DNA of 64,000 nt from Aradus depressus (taxonomy: Eukaryota; Arthropoda; Insecta; Hemiptera; Aradidae). The stretch is from the NCBI GenBank assembly GCA_963662175.1, contig OY759221.1, forward strand, positions 186,001 to 250,000, written 5' to 3'. A program made the position numbers and the translations under genes. Within the stretch, counting starts at the first letter, position 1; the number at the start of each line of letters is the position of its first letter. Positions 53,117 through 62,345 of this stretch are shown in pieces. A model generated the notes under the pieces. The model searched no databases. It was not told the origin of the DNA and was given only the letters and a program-made list of their open reading frames with translations.

Positions 53117-55035
53117 TTCAGATAAGGCTTATTGAATTGTCTTTTATACTGCCAATCCCTGTCTTGGCCATATGGTTCTGGGATTCTATCTCCAGATTGG
53201 GGGGAATATGGATACCTACTATTTTGTCCCTCATTTTGTGGATTCCTAACGAATCTATTTTGATTCCGATTATAATTCATTGGGACATATCTGTTATTAT
53301 AATTTTGATTCCCCTGTCTATTTCTATTTTCTTGGAAACCTCCCTTTTCCTGATTTTTTCTTATGTCCTGGCTTGGCCCTGCCCATCCTTGTTCTCTCCC
53401 TCTAAATAGATTTTCCCCCGAATTATTCCCAACCTCAAAATGGTTTCCCCTATAACTTTTATTTCCCCAACTTTTATTATTATTGATTCTATCTCTCCCA
53501 ATCCTATCCAGCACTTCTACAAAATCTTCAATCTTTCTTATCCCCTTATATATAATTATACTTTCCACCTCTTGCCCAAAGTGATTCGCCATGTTTTTAC
53601 AAACAAATTCCTCCGGCATTTGATACTGGCAAGATCTTGCTCTTAATACAAGATTGGAAAAATATTCTTGTGGGTTAAGCCCTTTCCCGTTACTGAAAAA
53701 AGATCCCTGTCCTAATTCCTTCATTACAATAGAGTCAAAATGTGTACCCCAAAATTTGACCCTAAAAAGTTCTTTAAACTCTTCAAAATTCCCTACCTTG
53801 TGGCTATTAATTTGCCAAAAAACAAGGCTTTCCTCCTTTAGATAATTGACTAAAAATTCATTTAATTTTACTTTCCCTCCCCATAATTTAAATTGCACTT
53901 CTAAACTATCTAAAAATTCCTTTGGGTTGTCCTTAGTACTGTTCCTGAAGGAACAGGATTTTCCACTTGAGATTCCTTGTCTAAGGATGCCCTGGTTAAG
54001 TAATAGAAGGGACTGTGATAACCCTGGGTCTTGGTGGGCTAACAAATTTTGAGAACTATTTGAAACTGAGACAGCCTCCATTCTATCTGACAGCTGTTCA
54101 ACGGAATGTTCTATTTTTTCCTGTAACTCTGTTATTTTACTTTCAAAATTACTTTGAACATCAGTTATTTTGGCAAATTCTTTATAAACTTCTATTTGTT
54201 TACTATCTGATTGGCTACCGATTTCTTTTCGAAAGGTGTTTAACTCCCCCTCTAAACCTGATATTTTTTTTGAATTTTTATCAACGGTGAGACTTAACTT
54301 TTGGTTTTCTTTTATTTCCTCGATTAGACTATCTTCTATTTTCTCTACCTTTTCATAAATTTTATTATATTTCTCTTCGTTCTCTTGTTTATCTGAAACT
54401 AATTTCGTTTCTAAAATTTGAAAACGCGCATCGCAATTTTCCTCAGCTTTCTCTAACCGATTTATTATTTTTTCTATATTTGACCCTATTTCAGTTTCTA
54501 AATTAGCAATTTGTGACCCCACTTTACTTTCTAAATTACTCATTCCACTTCCTAAATTTCCTATTTCACTACTTAAACTAGCTATTTGTGTCTCCATTTT
54601 ACTTTCTAAATTAGCACTTTGTGCCTCCATTTTACTTTCTAAATTTTTTTCTAAATTTCCCATATCATTTCCTAAATCTTTTTTTAAATTTCCCATATCA
54701 TTTCCTAAATCTTTTTTTAAATTTCCCATATCATTTCCTAAATCTTTTTTTAAATTTCCCATATCATTTCCTAAATCTTTTTTTAAATTTCCCATATCAC
54801 TTCTTAAATCAGCTATTTGTGATCCTAAGTTAGCTATTTGTGATCCTACTCCTTTCAATATTTTTTCTATCATTTTTTCCATATCAGAATCTTTGGTTTC
54901 TTGTCCCTCGTTTATAACATTTATTTTGTGTGACCTTGTCCCTGCCGACACCGGAATATTTAAACTTTCTACCCCACTTTCGACACTTGCTTCCTCAGAT
55001 TGGTCAATATCATCAAAAACTAATTGTTTATCCAT
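53110..55035 (-). CDS. gag: Gag of the long-LTR element, coiled-coil type, 3' end cut by the provirus
   Basis: From the ATG at 55035, about 640 codons. Residues about 55-330 form a long predicted coiled coil, including an 11-residue repeat NDMGNLKKDLG in about four to five copies (33-bp DNA repeat, 54650-54800). Residues about 350-520 look like a capsid (DNPKEFLDSLEVQFKLWG, FVEVLDRIGRDR). The tail is rich in Asn, Gln and Arg, with no zinc knuckle. The last codons before the stop come from the inserted LTR; the original C-terminus continues left of the provirus at about 46131. Gag and pol of this element are thus separated by 7 kb. Confidence 0.85.
   Translation of the reverse strand: MDKQLVFDDIDQSEEASVESGVESLNIPVSAGTRSHKINVINEGQETKDSDMEKMIEKILKGVGSQIANLGSQIADLRSDMGNLKKDLGNDMGNLKKDLGNDMGNLKKDLGNDMGNLKKDLGNDMGNLEKNLESKMEAQSANLESKMETQIASLSSEIGNLGSGMSNLESKVGSQIANLETEIGSNIEKIINRLEKAEENCDARFQILETKLVSDKQENEEKYNKIYEKVEKIEDSLIEEIKENQKLSLTVDKNSKKISGLEGELNTFRKEIGSQSDSKQIEVYKEFAKITDVQSNFESKITELQEKIEHSVEQLSDRMEAVSVSNSSQNLLAHQDPGLSQSLLLLNQGILRQGISSGKSCSFRNSTKDNPKEFLDSLEVQFKLWGGKVKLNEFLVNYLKEESLVFWQINSHKVGNFEEFKELFRVKFWGTHFDSIVMKELGQGSFFSNGKGLNPQEYFSNLVLRARSCQYQMPEEFVCKNMANHFGQEVESIIIYKGIRKIEDFVEVLDRIGRDRINNNKSWGNKSYRGNHFEVGNNSGENLFRGREQGWAGPSQDIRKNQEKGGFQENRNRQGNQNYNNRYVPMNYNRNQNRFVRNPQNEGQNSRYPYSPQSGDRIPEPYGQDRDWQYKRQFNKPYLKL
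54650..54800 (-). repeat. 33-bp repeat within gag
   Basis: AAATTTCCCATATCATTTCC then TAAATCTTTTTTT recurs about four and a half times without drift of frame. Each unit encodes 11 residues. Confidence 0.9.
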
Positions 55036-55216
55036 ATTTAAAAACTATATAAAATTTCAGAAAAAAATATCTAACTATATAAAATGTAAATTAAATTAAA
55101 AAAATTAATACATGTAAAATATCAAATCAAGTTTGTTCCCCGCTTTCCAAGTCAATTTTGGTTTAAAAATTTCGCCTTTCCTCTCTTGCTGAATAATAAT
55201 GATTTTACCAAAATCT

Positions 55217-55232
55217 CCACAAGGGGTTGCCA
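55217..55232 (-). promoter_or_regulatory. Primer binding site of the long-LTR element
   Basis: Minus strand TGGCAACCCCTTGTGG starts three bases after the 5' LTR ends (ATTACA-AAT-TGG). The priming tRNA was not determined. Confidence 0.55.
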
Positions 55233-55235
55233 ATT

Positions 55236-56373
55236 TGTAATATTTATGGGGTGGTGCGCGTCGCGGTTTTTAATAAAAAAATGATATTTTGAATTTACTT
55301 TAATTTCTATAACCAAAGGCGAAAGATTCGTCAGCGAAAAGAGTTTTGAAAAACCAAATTGTCAAATCATAACTGACCTGGGATAGAGCATAGGAACAAA
55401 CAACTAAAATTTAGAAATTCATTTTTAAAAGACTATATTTACAAAATAAAAATTGACTTAAAATTAAAAACATAATATAAAATTGAACCTTATAGGGAGA
55501 ATAACGTCGTTTGGATGTTGGGGCTGGCTGGATATTACTGCATGGAGACAGGTTGCTCCCTCAAGATGAAAAGGGAACTCAAATTGAAGTCGGGCTGAAC
55601 TTCCTGTCGACACTCGGGGCTTCTCTCAACGGAACATCAATGGAGGGCTCTTGAAGACTCCCCAAAGACTCCTGGACTCTTCCTCAAGCTCTGGACTTCC
55701 ACTAGAACTGCCCTCTTCTACTGTTGGATCTCGACTCCTGAATCTCGACTCACTCTTGGATCTAGACTTCCACTGATCCAGGAAAGTGAAGTGTCCACTT
55801 CCACCTCTAGACCTCAACTGTAACTTCCACTGGTGGATCTCGACTGACGGAATGAACTTCCCGGAGGCTCTCGATGTTCTTCCCCCTCCTTCTACCAGTT
55901 TCCCCTACTCTTCTTTCTTCTCCCTTCTTCTCTGTCATTCAGGGGAACTTCGCGGTGTCTCCTTTAATTTGTCCTTGTCAGCTTTACTTTGGCAGTCCAG
56001 ATAGCTTTATGGGCCACTAACAACGGGCTTGGAGCTCCAATCTGGTACCTGACTGTAGCCAGATTGTAAAATCCGGGTTGTAAAAGGCTATATAAATATT
56101 CCTCCAGGTGACTGTTGGTGCCTTCTTTTATTGCATCCTGTCAGCTTCTTTCTTGACGGAGGCAAAATGGGATAAGCTCCTTCTACCTGATCCGGGTCTC
56201 CCTAGCCCGCCTATAGAATTAAGGGTTTCTTTCACCATTACTGTTTTTATGCATTACTGACTTTACAAATTTTGAAATTATAACACATTTGGCCTATGCA
56301 ACTATTGACTACATTACATTTAAAATTACATTCTACAATATATTTGACCTAGTCGCAAATCCATTACACTACA
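55236..56373 (-). repeat. 5' LTR of the long-LTR gypsy element
   Basis: 1,138 bp, nearly identical to 39359-40609 apart from the deletion of about 125 bp and a short AAAATTACATTCT-type insertion near 56322. Target duplicate AGTT follows at 56374-56377. Confidence 0.9.
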
Positions 56374-56377
56374 AGTT

Positions 56378-57757
56378 GATGTTTGATTCGATTTAACTCA
56401 ACATCTTTTCCAGTTTCCTGAGCTAATACTTCAGCAGTGAGCAACTCGTTAGATATTTCGAAAATTGAATCCATGTGCAAAAGTTGAACTTCCTCATCAA
56501 GCATCGTGTCAATTGAAGGATGATTCTGTTCCACAGCTGCTCTAGAAAGGCAATCTACGTTAGTATTGGCTTCGCCCTTTTTGAATTTAACTGACTTGGT
56601 TTGATTGACACAGAATTTTCTATCTTTATCAATTTCTTCTAGGTTGATCTTCAAATGTCTAATCCATATGCGGCCTAAATGCTTCAGTGAGATCCCTGTA
56701 TGAGAGGTTTTTGATTGGTTTGTCGGGACCCAGCATCGAAGATAAGTTGTTATAATGAGTGGAACCGATCGAAACACTGAGAAGTTCAGCTTGCTTGGAA
56801 GGGTCAGTGACATTTTTGACCAACAAATAGTTTTCGAAGCGCTCCAGGTAGTTTTTGAATCTCTCTTTTTGTGAATCGAAAACTTCAAACGGAGGAATGT
56901 TATTATTAATGACAGTACTTACAGTATCGACGCGAGAAAATGACAATTTTTCAGTAAGTTGACTGACCAGAGTTGTTGCCAGGGTTGCTTGACTTCGGTT
57001 GAAAAGATCTAACAGCCTTTCGAATTGTTCGGCGTTCATTGTAGTTATTTTCGATATAAATCCACTTGGTCACTTACAGTTACGGAATGTTGTTTAATCG
57101 TCGCCAAATATTGTGTAGAATTTGCTGGTTGTTGATTTGCGAGTTCCTGTGTTTCAAGTCGAGAAGCTTCCAAAGCCGTAGCTTTAGTCAATACATCAGA
57201 AAAAGTATTTGAATCGGACTGTAACAACAGTTCCCTAATCCAGTTGTCTTTAAGCCCTCTGATAAACTGTGCCCTCAAGAAAACATCCTCCACCGAGACG
57301 GTTTTGCTACAAGTGCATGTTGCAGAACATTTACATTCAGGAAGGTCGCGCTGTAGTGCCGCAACAAATTCAGCGATGTTTTCGTTAGGTTTCTGGTAGG
57401 TACTCAAAAAATAATGTTGTGATACAACTGTGTTTCTGGGTGGTGCAAGCATTCGGCTAAACACAAAGCCAAGAGGTGAACAAAATTTCCAATCGTTCTC
57501 GTCGTGATAAGTCTCAGAAACGTTCTAAATCACCATCCACGGCAAAGGGTTCTTCGAGAAACCGTTCAAAACCTAGAATCGATTATGCAAAACTCGGTAT
57601 CAGTTGTTTCAAATGCGGTAGAAATAACCACCGTGTTCCAGATTGTCGCATCGATAGATCCAAATTACGCTGCTCCGCCTGTGGCAAGAACGGACACATT
57701 ATGCGGGTTTGCATAACAACACTCCTGAACGACAAGTATCCCATCCTCGTCGCCAAA
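56378..57757 (-). pseudogene. Scrambled 5' half of gypsy element E
   Basis: Pieces in order along the + strand: end of RNase H plus connection (about 56378-56660, minus; KFKKGEANTNVDCLSRAA), gag N-terminus (56659-57039, minus; MNAEQFERLLDLFNRSQATL), leader with primer-site sequence TTTGGCGACGA (about 57045-57115, minus), gag middle (about 57125-57440, minus; FLRAQFIRGLKDNWIRELLL), then the gag zinc-knuckle part on the + strand (57476-57720; CFKCGRNNHRVPDC, CSACGKNGHIMRVC). Gag parts are out of order, one is inverted, and protease, most of RT and the integrase finger are missing. The 5' LTR with TTTGGCGACGAGG follows. Confidence 0.8.
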
Positions 57758-57949
57758 TATTGTGTCTATTTAGGTCTACTATTTGAAAACAGGGAAGTAT
57801 AATATAAGCACGCATTTGATCTTTCACTTTAATCTGGATAGAAAATGTAACATGAACACATTAGAATAGTCTGGTTGAATTGGGGACGCCATGACACTCT
57901 AGTAAACAACTTATGAAGTAAACAGGTAAACATTGTTGAGGTTATAACA
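57758..57949 (-). repeat. 5' LTR of gypsy element E
   Basis: 192 bp, nearly identical to 38139-38330. On the minus strand it is followed by the TTTGGCGACGAGGATGG primer-site region (about 57737-57755). Target duplicate TGCCT at 57950-57954. Confidence 0.82.
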
Positions 57950-57954
57950 TGCCT

Positions 57955-59676
57955 TTATATGTTTTTCAATTTAAAAAATGTATTAAACCCGGACGGAACA
58001 TGGGCTAAGTCGGACGAGGAAAAATCACAAGTATTTTCTCAACACTTAGCAGACACATTCACACCCCATGACATTCATCATCCACTTCATAAACACATAC
58101 ACGATTTCCTCAACACACCTCTACAACTGAGTTTACCGCCGAAACCCATCACTCCGTCTGAGGTGCAGCAGGCTATCCTTCAGCTTCCCAACAAGAAGAG
58201 CCCTGGCTATGATCTCATTACTGCCAGAGTGTTGAAAAATCTTCCGCGCAAAGCTGTCATCTTTCTTACTTATATGTACAATTGCATCCTTCGCCTTTCC
58301 TACTTCCCAGTTCTTTGGAAATTTTCTATCATTACTTTAGTTCCGAAACCATATAAACCTAAACACATACTCTCTTCATACCGCTCCATAAGTCTTCTTC
58401 CCACGTCTTCTAAACTCTTTGAAAAAATTCTTCTTAGCCGCCTATTACCTCTCTTCGAAGAACACGACCTTATTCCGAATCATCAGTTCGGATTCCGACA
58501 GAAACACTCAACACTTCAACAATGTCACAGATTAGTTGATGAGATTTCCTCTGCTTTGGAAAGGAAGTGTTATTGCTCTGCAGCATTTTTGAATGTGAGT
58601 CAAGCTTTCGACCGTGTCTGGCATGTTGGGCTGCTGTATAAGCTGAAACATGTGATCCCTGACGGTTATTATCGTCTTCTCCGCTCGTACCTGGATGATC
58701 GTTTTTTCCAGGTCAGACAGGGCAGTGTCCACTCTGACGTTCAACCCATAAGAGCTGGTGTCCCACAGGGGAGCATTCTGGGTCCACTTCTCTATGTTGC
58801 AAGCACATCCAGCATCCCAACATCGCCTGAGACGGTGTTCGCCACTTACGCCGATGACATAGCAATTTTAGCTACTAATAAATCGGCTGGGGACGCATCC
58901 AAATCTCTGCAGGAGCACTTACACCTTCTAGAGGGTTGGTTGCGTCTGTGGAAGGTGAAAATAAATGAGATCAAATCCCTTCATGTTACATTCGCCTTGA
59001 GGCGCGGTGACTGGCCAACTGTATGGCTGAATGATGTCCCTCTGAAACATGACAAAGACGTACGATACTTAGGACTCTATCTTGACAGACGATTGACATG
59101 GAATAAACATGTTACACAGACTCGACAGAAAATGAAACGGCGATTTGGACTACTCAAAAGACTACTAGACAAGCGATCTCAACCACAAACTGGGTGTCTA
59201 CAAGACCGTTATCAGACCTATCTGGACGTATGGCGTTCAGCTCTGGGGTTCAGCTAAGCCCTCACACACAAAAAGAATTCAAGCCATTCAAAACAAAATC
59301 CTCCGAACAATCACACAATGCCCATACTACGTATCAAACATAACATTACATCATGACCTGAACATACCATTCTTACACGAAGTTAGACAACAATTATACA
59401 CAAATTTGCACAACAAGTTCACGTCACATCCGAATACACTGGTGGAAGCCATGTCGGTCCGGTCCTTGCCGGGCGGGCCTCCTCGGCGACTGAATCGTCG
59501 TTGGCCGCGTGACCTCCTGCCTGAGGAGGACCCCTGAGGAGGCGGTGGTGTTGACCAGCCGTCTCATCAAGAGACTCAAGTGGTGTTTCTGTTTTTCTTT
59601 GTGATTATATTTCCTAGTTGTGATGTTTTTCATTGTTGAAAATAATAAAGGTGAAAAAAAAAAAAAAAAAAAAATG
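57955..59676 (+). pseudogene. Jockey-like LINE, 5' truncated, poly(A)-tailed
   Basis: RT from about 57985 (LNPDGTWAKSDEEKSQVFSQ) through SIITLVPKPYKP, HQFGFRQKHST, VPQGSILGPLLY and TYADDIAIL. The motif normally FLDVSQAFDRVWH reads FLNVSQAFDRVWH: the first catalytic Asp is Asn (codon 58592-58594). A frameshift near 59210 displaces the C-terminal domain (HTKRIQAIQNKILRTI...), which ends at a TGA at 59536-59538 after LLPEEDP. AATAAAGG and a 20-A tail close the element at 59676. ORF1 and the endonuclease are absent. It abuts element E, and may or may not have been its target. Confidence 0.88.
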
Positions 59677-59702
59677 TATTTATTTTTGTTACTGTATTCT
59701 TT

Positions 59703-59925
59703 GTATGGGACGTCCTTTGCACGTTAATCGATGGTCCCGAGCCTGTGCAATTTCAGGTGCTCGTTAAAGAACCCTAACCTAGATAACAAAATCTGAGCAG
59801 GTAAAATTTAGGACTCCCATAGTAGAGTCGGACTCATGTCCACCAGGGCGACGAAAGACCGCTCTGGTAGTAGGTGATAAGACGTAGTTAAATCCCGTGA
59901 ATGAACCACAATAACTAACAAGTCT
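59703..59925 (+). repeat. tRNA-derived SINE, copy 4, 5' truncated
   Basis: Body and tail only: GGGACGTCCTTTGCACGTTA, GGTCCCGAGCCTGTGCAATT, GTCGGACTCATGTCCACCAG, AACCACAATAACTAAC. The tRNA head is missing. Intronic, sense orientation. Confidence 0.75.
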
Positions 59926-60120
59926 GTAGAACAATACACATGTTTATGAAATAATAATTACAGTAAAGAAAGTCAAACCTTTAAATTATCAAACAATAGA
60001 AAACAAGTAGGAATTAGACAAAGAATAAAATAAATTGAGTAAAACATTGGATATTAAAAAGAAACTTAAGTTTATTAAATTCTATTCCGATTATTAATTA
60101 TCTTTCTTTTGTCTAATGTT
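59926..60120. other. IDH intron between inverted SINE copies
   Basis: AT-rich, nothing recognised. Confidence 0.4.
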
Positions 60121-60290
60121 AGTTAGTTATTCTGACTCATATCGCCTACTACCAGAGCGCTCTTTCGTCGCTCGGGTGGGCATGAGCCTGACTACTTTGG
60201 GAGTCCTAAATGTTGCCTACCTTAGTTTATTTACCTAGGGTAGGGGTCTTTAACGAGACCTGACAGGGTCGGGACCATTGCTTATCATCA
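60121..60290 (-). repeat. tRNA-derived SINE, copy 5, 5' truncated, inverted
   Basis: Reverse complement of the family body: AGTTAGTTATTCTGACTCAT, ACTACCAGAGCGCTCTTTCG, GGGTAGGGGTCTTTAACGAG, GGTCGGGACCATTGCTTA. Forms an inverted pair with copy 4 about 200 bp away. Confidence 0.75.
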
Positions 60291-60741
60291 TGGGAGTGTT
60301 AAAAGTTATTTTGTGTTGATAAGAGATTCAAGAGGGAAGGAACAGGTTGTTTTAAAAGTTCATCTGGTAAATTTACTTTGCGGATTGCGGACATTACTAT
60401 ACTAGACCACCACCTGCATGGTTATGGTATAAGCTATATTATATATTTAAGATAATTTTGGAAAAATGAAACTATATTGTCCTGACAAAGAGCCCTAAAG
60501 TATTCGAGTTAGGTATCATTCGAAAGTCTTGGCTTGAAGTTGTGCCTTTTCGGGGCTAAAGTACTCCCCTCTACCCCGTTTTATCTTAAAAGTTACAAAT
60601 TGCACAGTTATCGTACCTATTCTGGAAATGCCCGGGTGAGCCACTACTATAACACATTGTTTTAGATGACGTATATCATGTTATATTATAGGTATATTAT
60701 TTGCTACAATATACTATTAATGTCGTTTGTGTATTTGTCAG
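60291..60741. other. End of the 23.5-kb IDH intron
   Basis: No element recognised. The acceptor TTTGTCAG ends at 60741. Confidence 0.5.
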
Positions 60742-60899
60742 GAAGTATAGAGGAGATTTCGAAAAGGCGGGTATCTGGTATGAACATCGGCTGATAGACG
60801 ATATGGTGGCTCAATGTATAAAGTCCGCAGGCGGATTCGTCTGGGCCTGCAAGAACTACGACGGAGACGTACAGTCGGATGTTGTCGCACAGGGATACG
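60742..60899 (+). CDS. NADP-dependent isocitrate dehydrogenase, exon f
   Basis: Encodes [40 protein letters not shown] and [25 protein letters not shown] and [10 protein letters not shown] are family hallmarks; the Asp residues of DDMVAQ and YDGDVQSD bind Mn/Mg in known IDH structures. The donor GTAAAT at 60900 leaves one base (phase 1). The next expected motif (SLGLMTSVL) was not found before 64000, so the remaining C-terminal exons lie further right. Confidence 0.95.
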
Positions 60900-61227
60900 G
60901 TAAATATTCTTATAGACTACTACTATAGATTTTTTTTTTTAATGCAAGCTAAATAGTATCTCTGCAAAAATACTACTATAGAGTTCTCGAGTGAAAGGGG
61001 TGGGGGAAAGAAGAGTGTTGGAGGAGAGGAAGAACTACTTGCCGAAAGTGCAGCATCTAAAACAAACTGTAATGGCGGCCACTTTCTGTATAATTTCATA
61101 AAACTATGCCCTCATCGATCAAGAAATGACCCCCTTCAAAACTGGTCCTTCTTAGACTTGTTTAATTGTTTGATTAATCTGAAACTTGTTTTAATTATAA
61201 TTCATTAATCATTCATTTTTTTAGGCC
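60900..61227. other. IDH intron before the right-edge gypsy
   Basis: No gene or element end recognised until the LTR at 61228. Confidence 0.45.
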
Positions 61228-61414
61228 TGTAGCGACCTATGTATCGGAGGATCCAACATGGATTTAGGAACTCACCATACAGCTTCCATTTACGGCCGAC
61301 AGGTGCATCTAAGTCAGTCCTCAAGAAACCTTTGTACAAGCTTGTTTCGATTAAAATTGATGTCCCCAAATAAATGTGTTGGGTATTAATATTATTAGAA
61401 TTAAGCCCCCAACA
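61228..61414 (+). repeat. 5' LTR of the right-edge gypsy element (inferred)
   Basis: About 187 bp, TG...CA (TGTAGCGACC ... CCCCCAACA), with an AATAAATG signal at about 61370. The left end is inferred from the TG and lacks a partner in the window; the right end is fixed by the primer site. Confidence 0.55.
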
Positions 61415-61458
61415 ATTGGTGACCCCAACAATTGGTGACCCCAACAATTGGTGACCCC
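61411..61458 (+). repeat. Triplicated 16-bp LTR/primer-site junction
   Basis: AACAATTGGTGACCCC three times in tandem (61411, 61427, 61443). Each unit contains the LTR end (AACA), a 2-nt spacer and the TGGTGACCCC primer site. Confidence 0.9.
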
Positions 61459-61511
61459 GTATTGAACTGTTCAACATTATTTATAGTGATATTTCAAGTA
61501 AGTAGTGTAAA

Positions 61512-62345
61512 ATGTCTACAAGTGAAAGTGGGACCGGTGCAGAAGCACATTTTCCTAACATGGCCGAAGCGAGCCACAACCTCGAAGCAAGTAAGGTTAG
61601 CATTAAAATTCCCCCTTTTTGGCAACAAAAACCTGAAATATGGTTTTACCAAATTGAAGCACAATTTAATATTAATAAAATTACATCGGAGGAAACAAAA
61701 TTTAATTATGTGGTATCACAAATGGATCCGAAGTATATCGAAAACATTTGGGATATCATTCAAGGGACTGCTACAAATAAATATACTAGAGCTAAGGAAA
61801 CACTTCTTAATATTTTTAAAGAAAGTGAACAATGTAAGATTAAGAAATTAATTACGGGATTAGATCTCGGAGATATGAGGCCTAGTCAATTATTGAGAAA
61901 AATGCGGAACCTGGCTGGTACTGATATTTCTGACACAGTTTTAAAAACACTCTGGTTAGAAAAACTCCCAGATTCTATAAAGAATGTTCTCATTGTTAGT
62001 GAGGAAACTTTAGACAAAATAGCCATTATAGCTGACAAAATTGTGGAAATGAACCCACATAGAGACATATGTAGTGCTGATAGTAGACCCAGTCAAGATG
62101 CTCTAATTCAAGAATTGTTAACTAAAATTTCAAGCCTCGAGTTACAAATAAATGAAATCTCCGGTCGGTCTCGTTCTCACCACCGAGACCACAGTCGCAA
62201 CCGTGGTACTAGCAAACCCAGAAAACGATTTGACCCACAGGGTAAATATTGTTTTTTTCATTTCCAGTTTGGAAAAAAATGCTACCCTGATAAATGTCGT
62301 CAACCATGCGCCTGGAAAAGTCAGGAAAACTCCAACCTGCAGTAG
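61512..62345 (+). CDS. gag: Gag of the right-edge gypsy element
   Basis: 277 codons, intact. Begins [20 protein letters not shown]; residues about 30-180 are capsid-like ([40 protein letters not shown]); a basic Ser/Arg/His stretch and a terminal Cys/His cluster ([16 protein letters not shown]) follow. Related along its length to the broken gag at 2977-3735. Pol starts in the -1 frame with an ATG at 62306, overlapping the gag end by 40 nt. An A-rich run (GGA AAA AAA TGC) about 35 nt before that could also serve as a slip site. Confidence 0.88.
   Translation: MSTSESGTGAEAHFPNMAEASHNLEASKVSIKIPPFWQQKPEIWFYQIEAQFNINKITSEETKFNYVVSQMDPKYIENIWDIIQGTATNKYTRAKETLLNIFKESEQCKIKKLITGLDLGDMRPSQLLRKMRNLAGTDISDTVLKTLWLEKLPDSIKNVLIVSEETLDKIAIIADKIVEMNPHRDICSADSRPSQDALIQELLTKISSLELQINEISGRSRSHHRDHSRNRGTSKPRKRFDPQGKYCFFHFQFGKKCYPDKCRQPCAWKSQENSNLQ

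Noticed and set aside
53137..54290. Plus-strand hydrophobic frames
   Set aside because: Antisense of the A-rich gag coding sequence of the long-LTR element.
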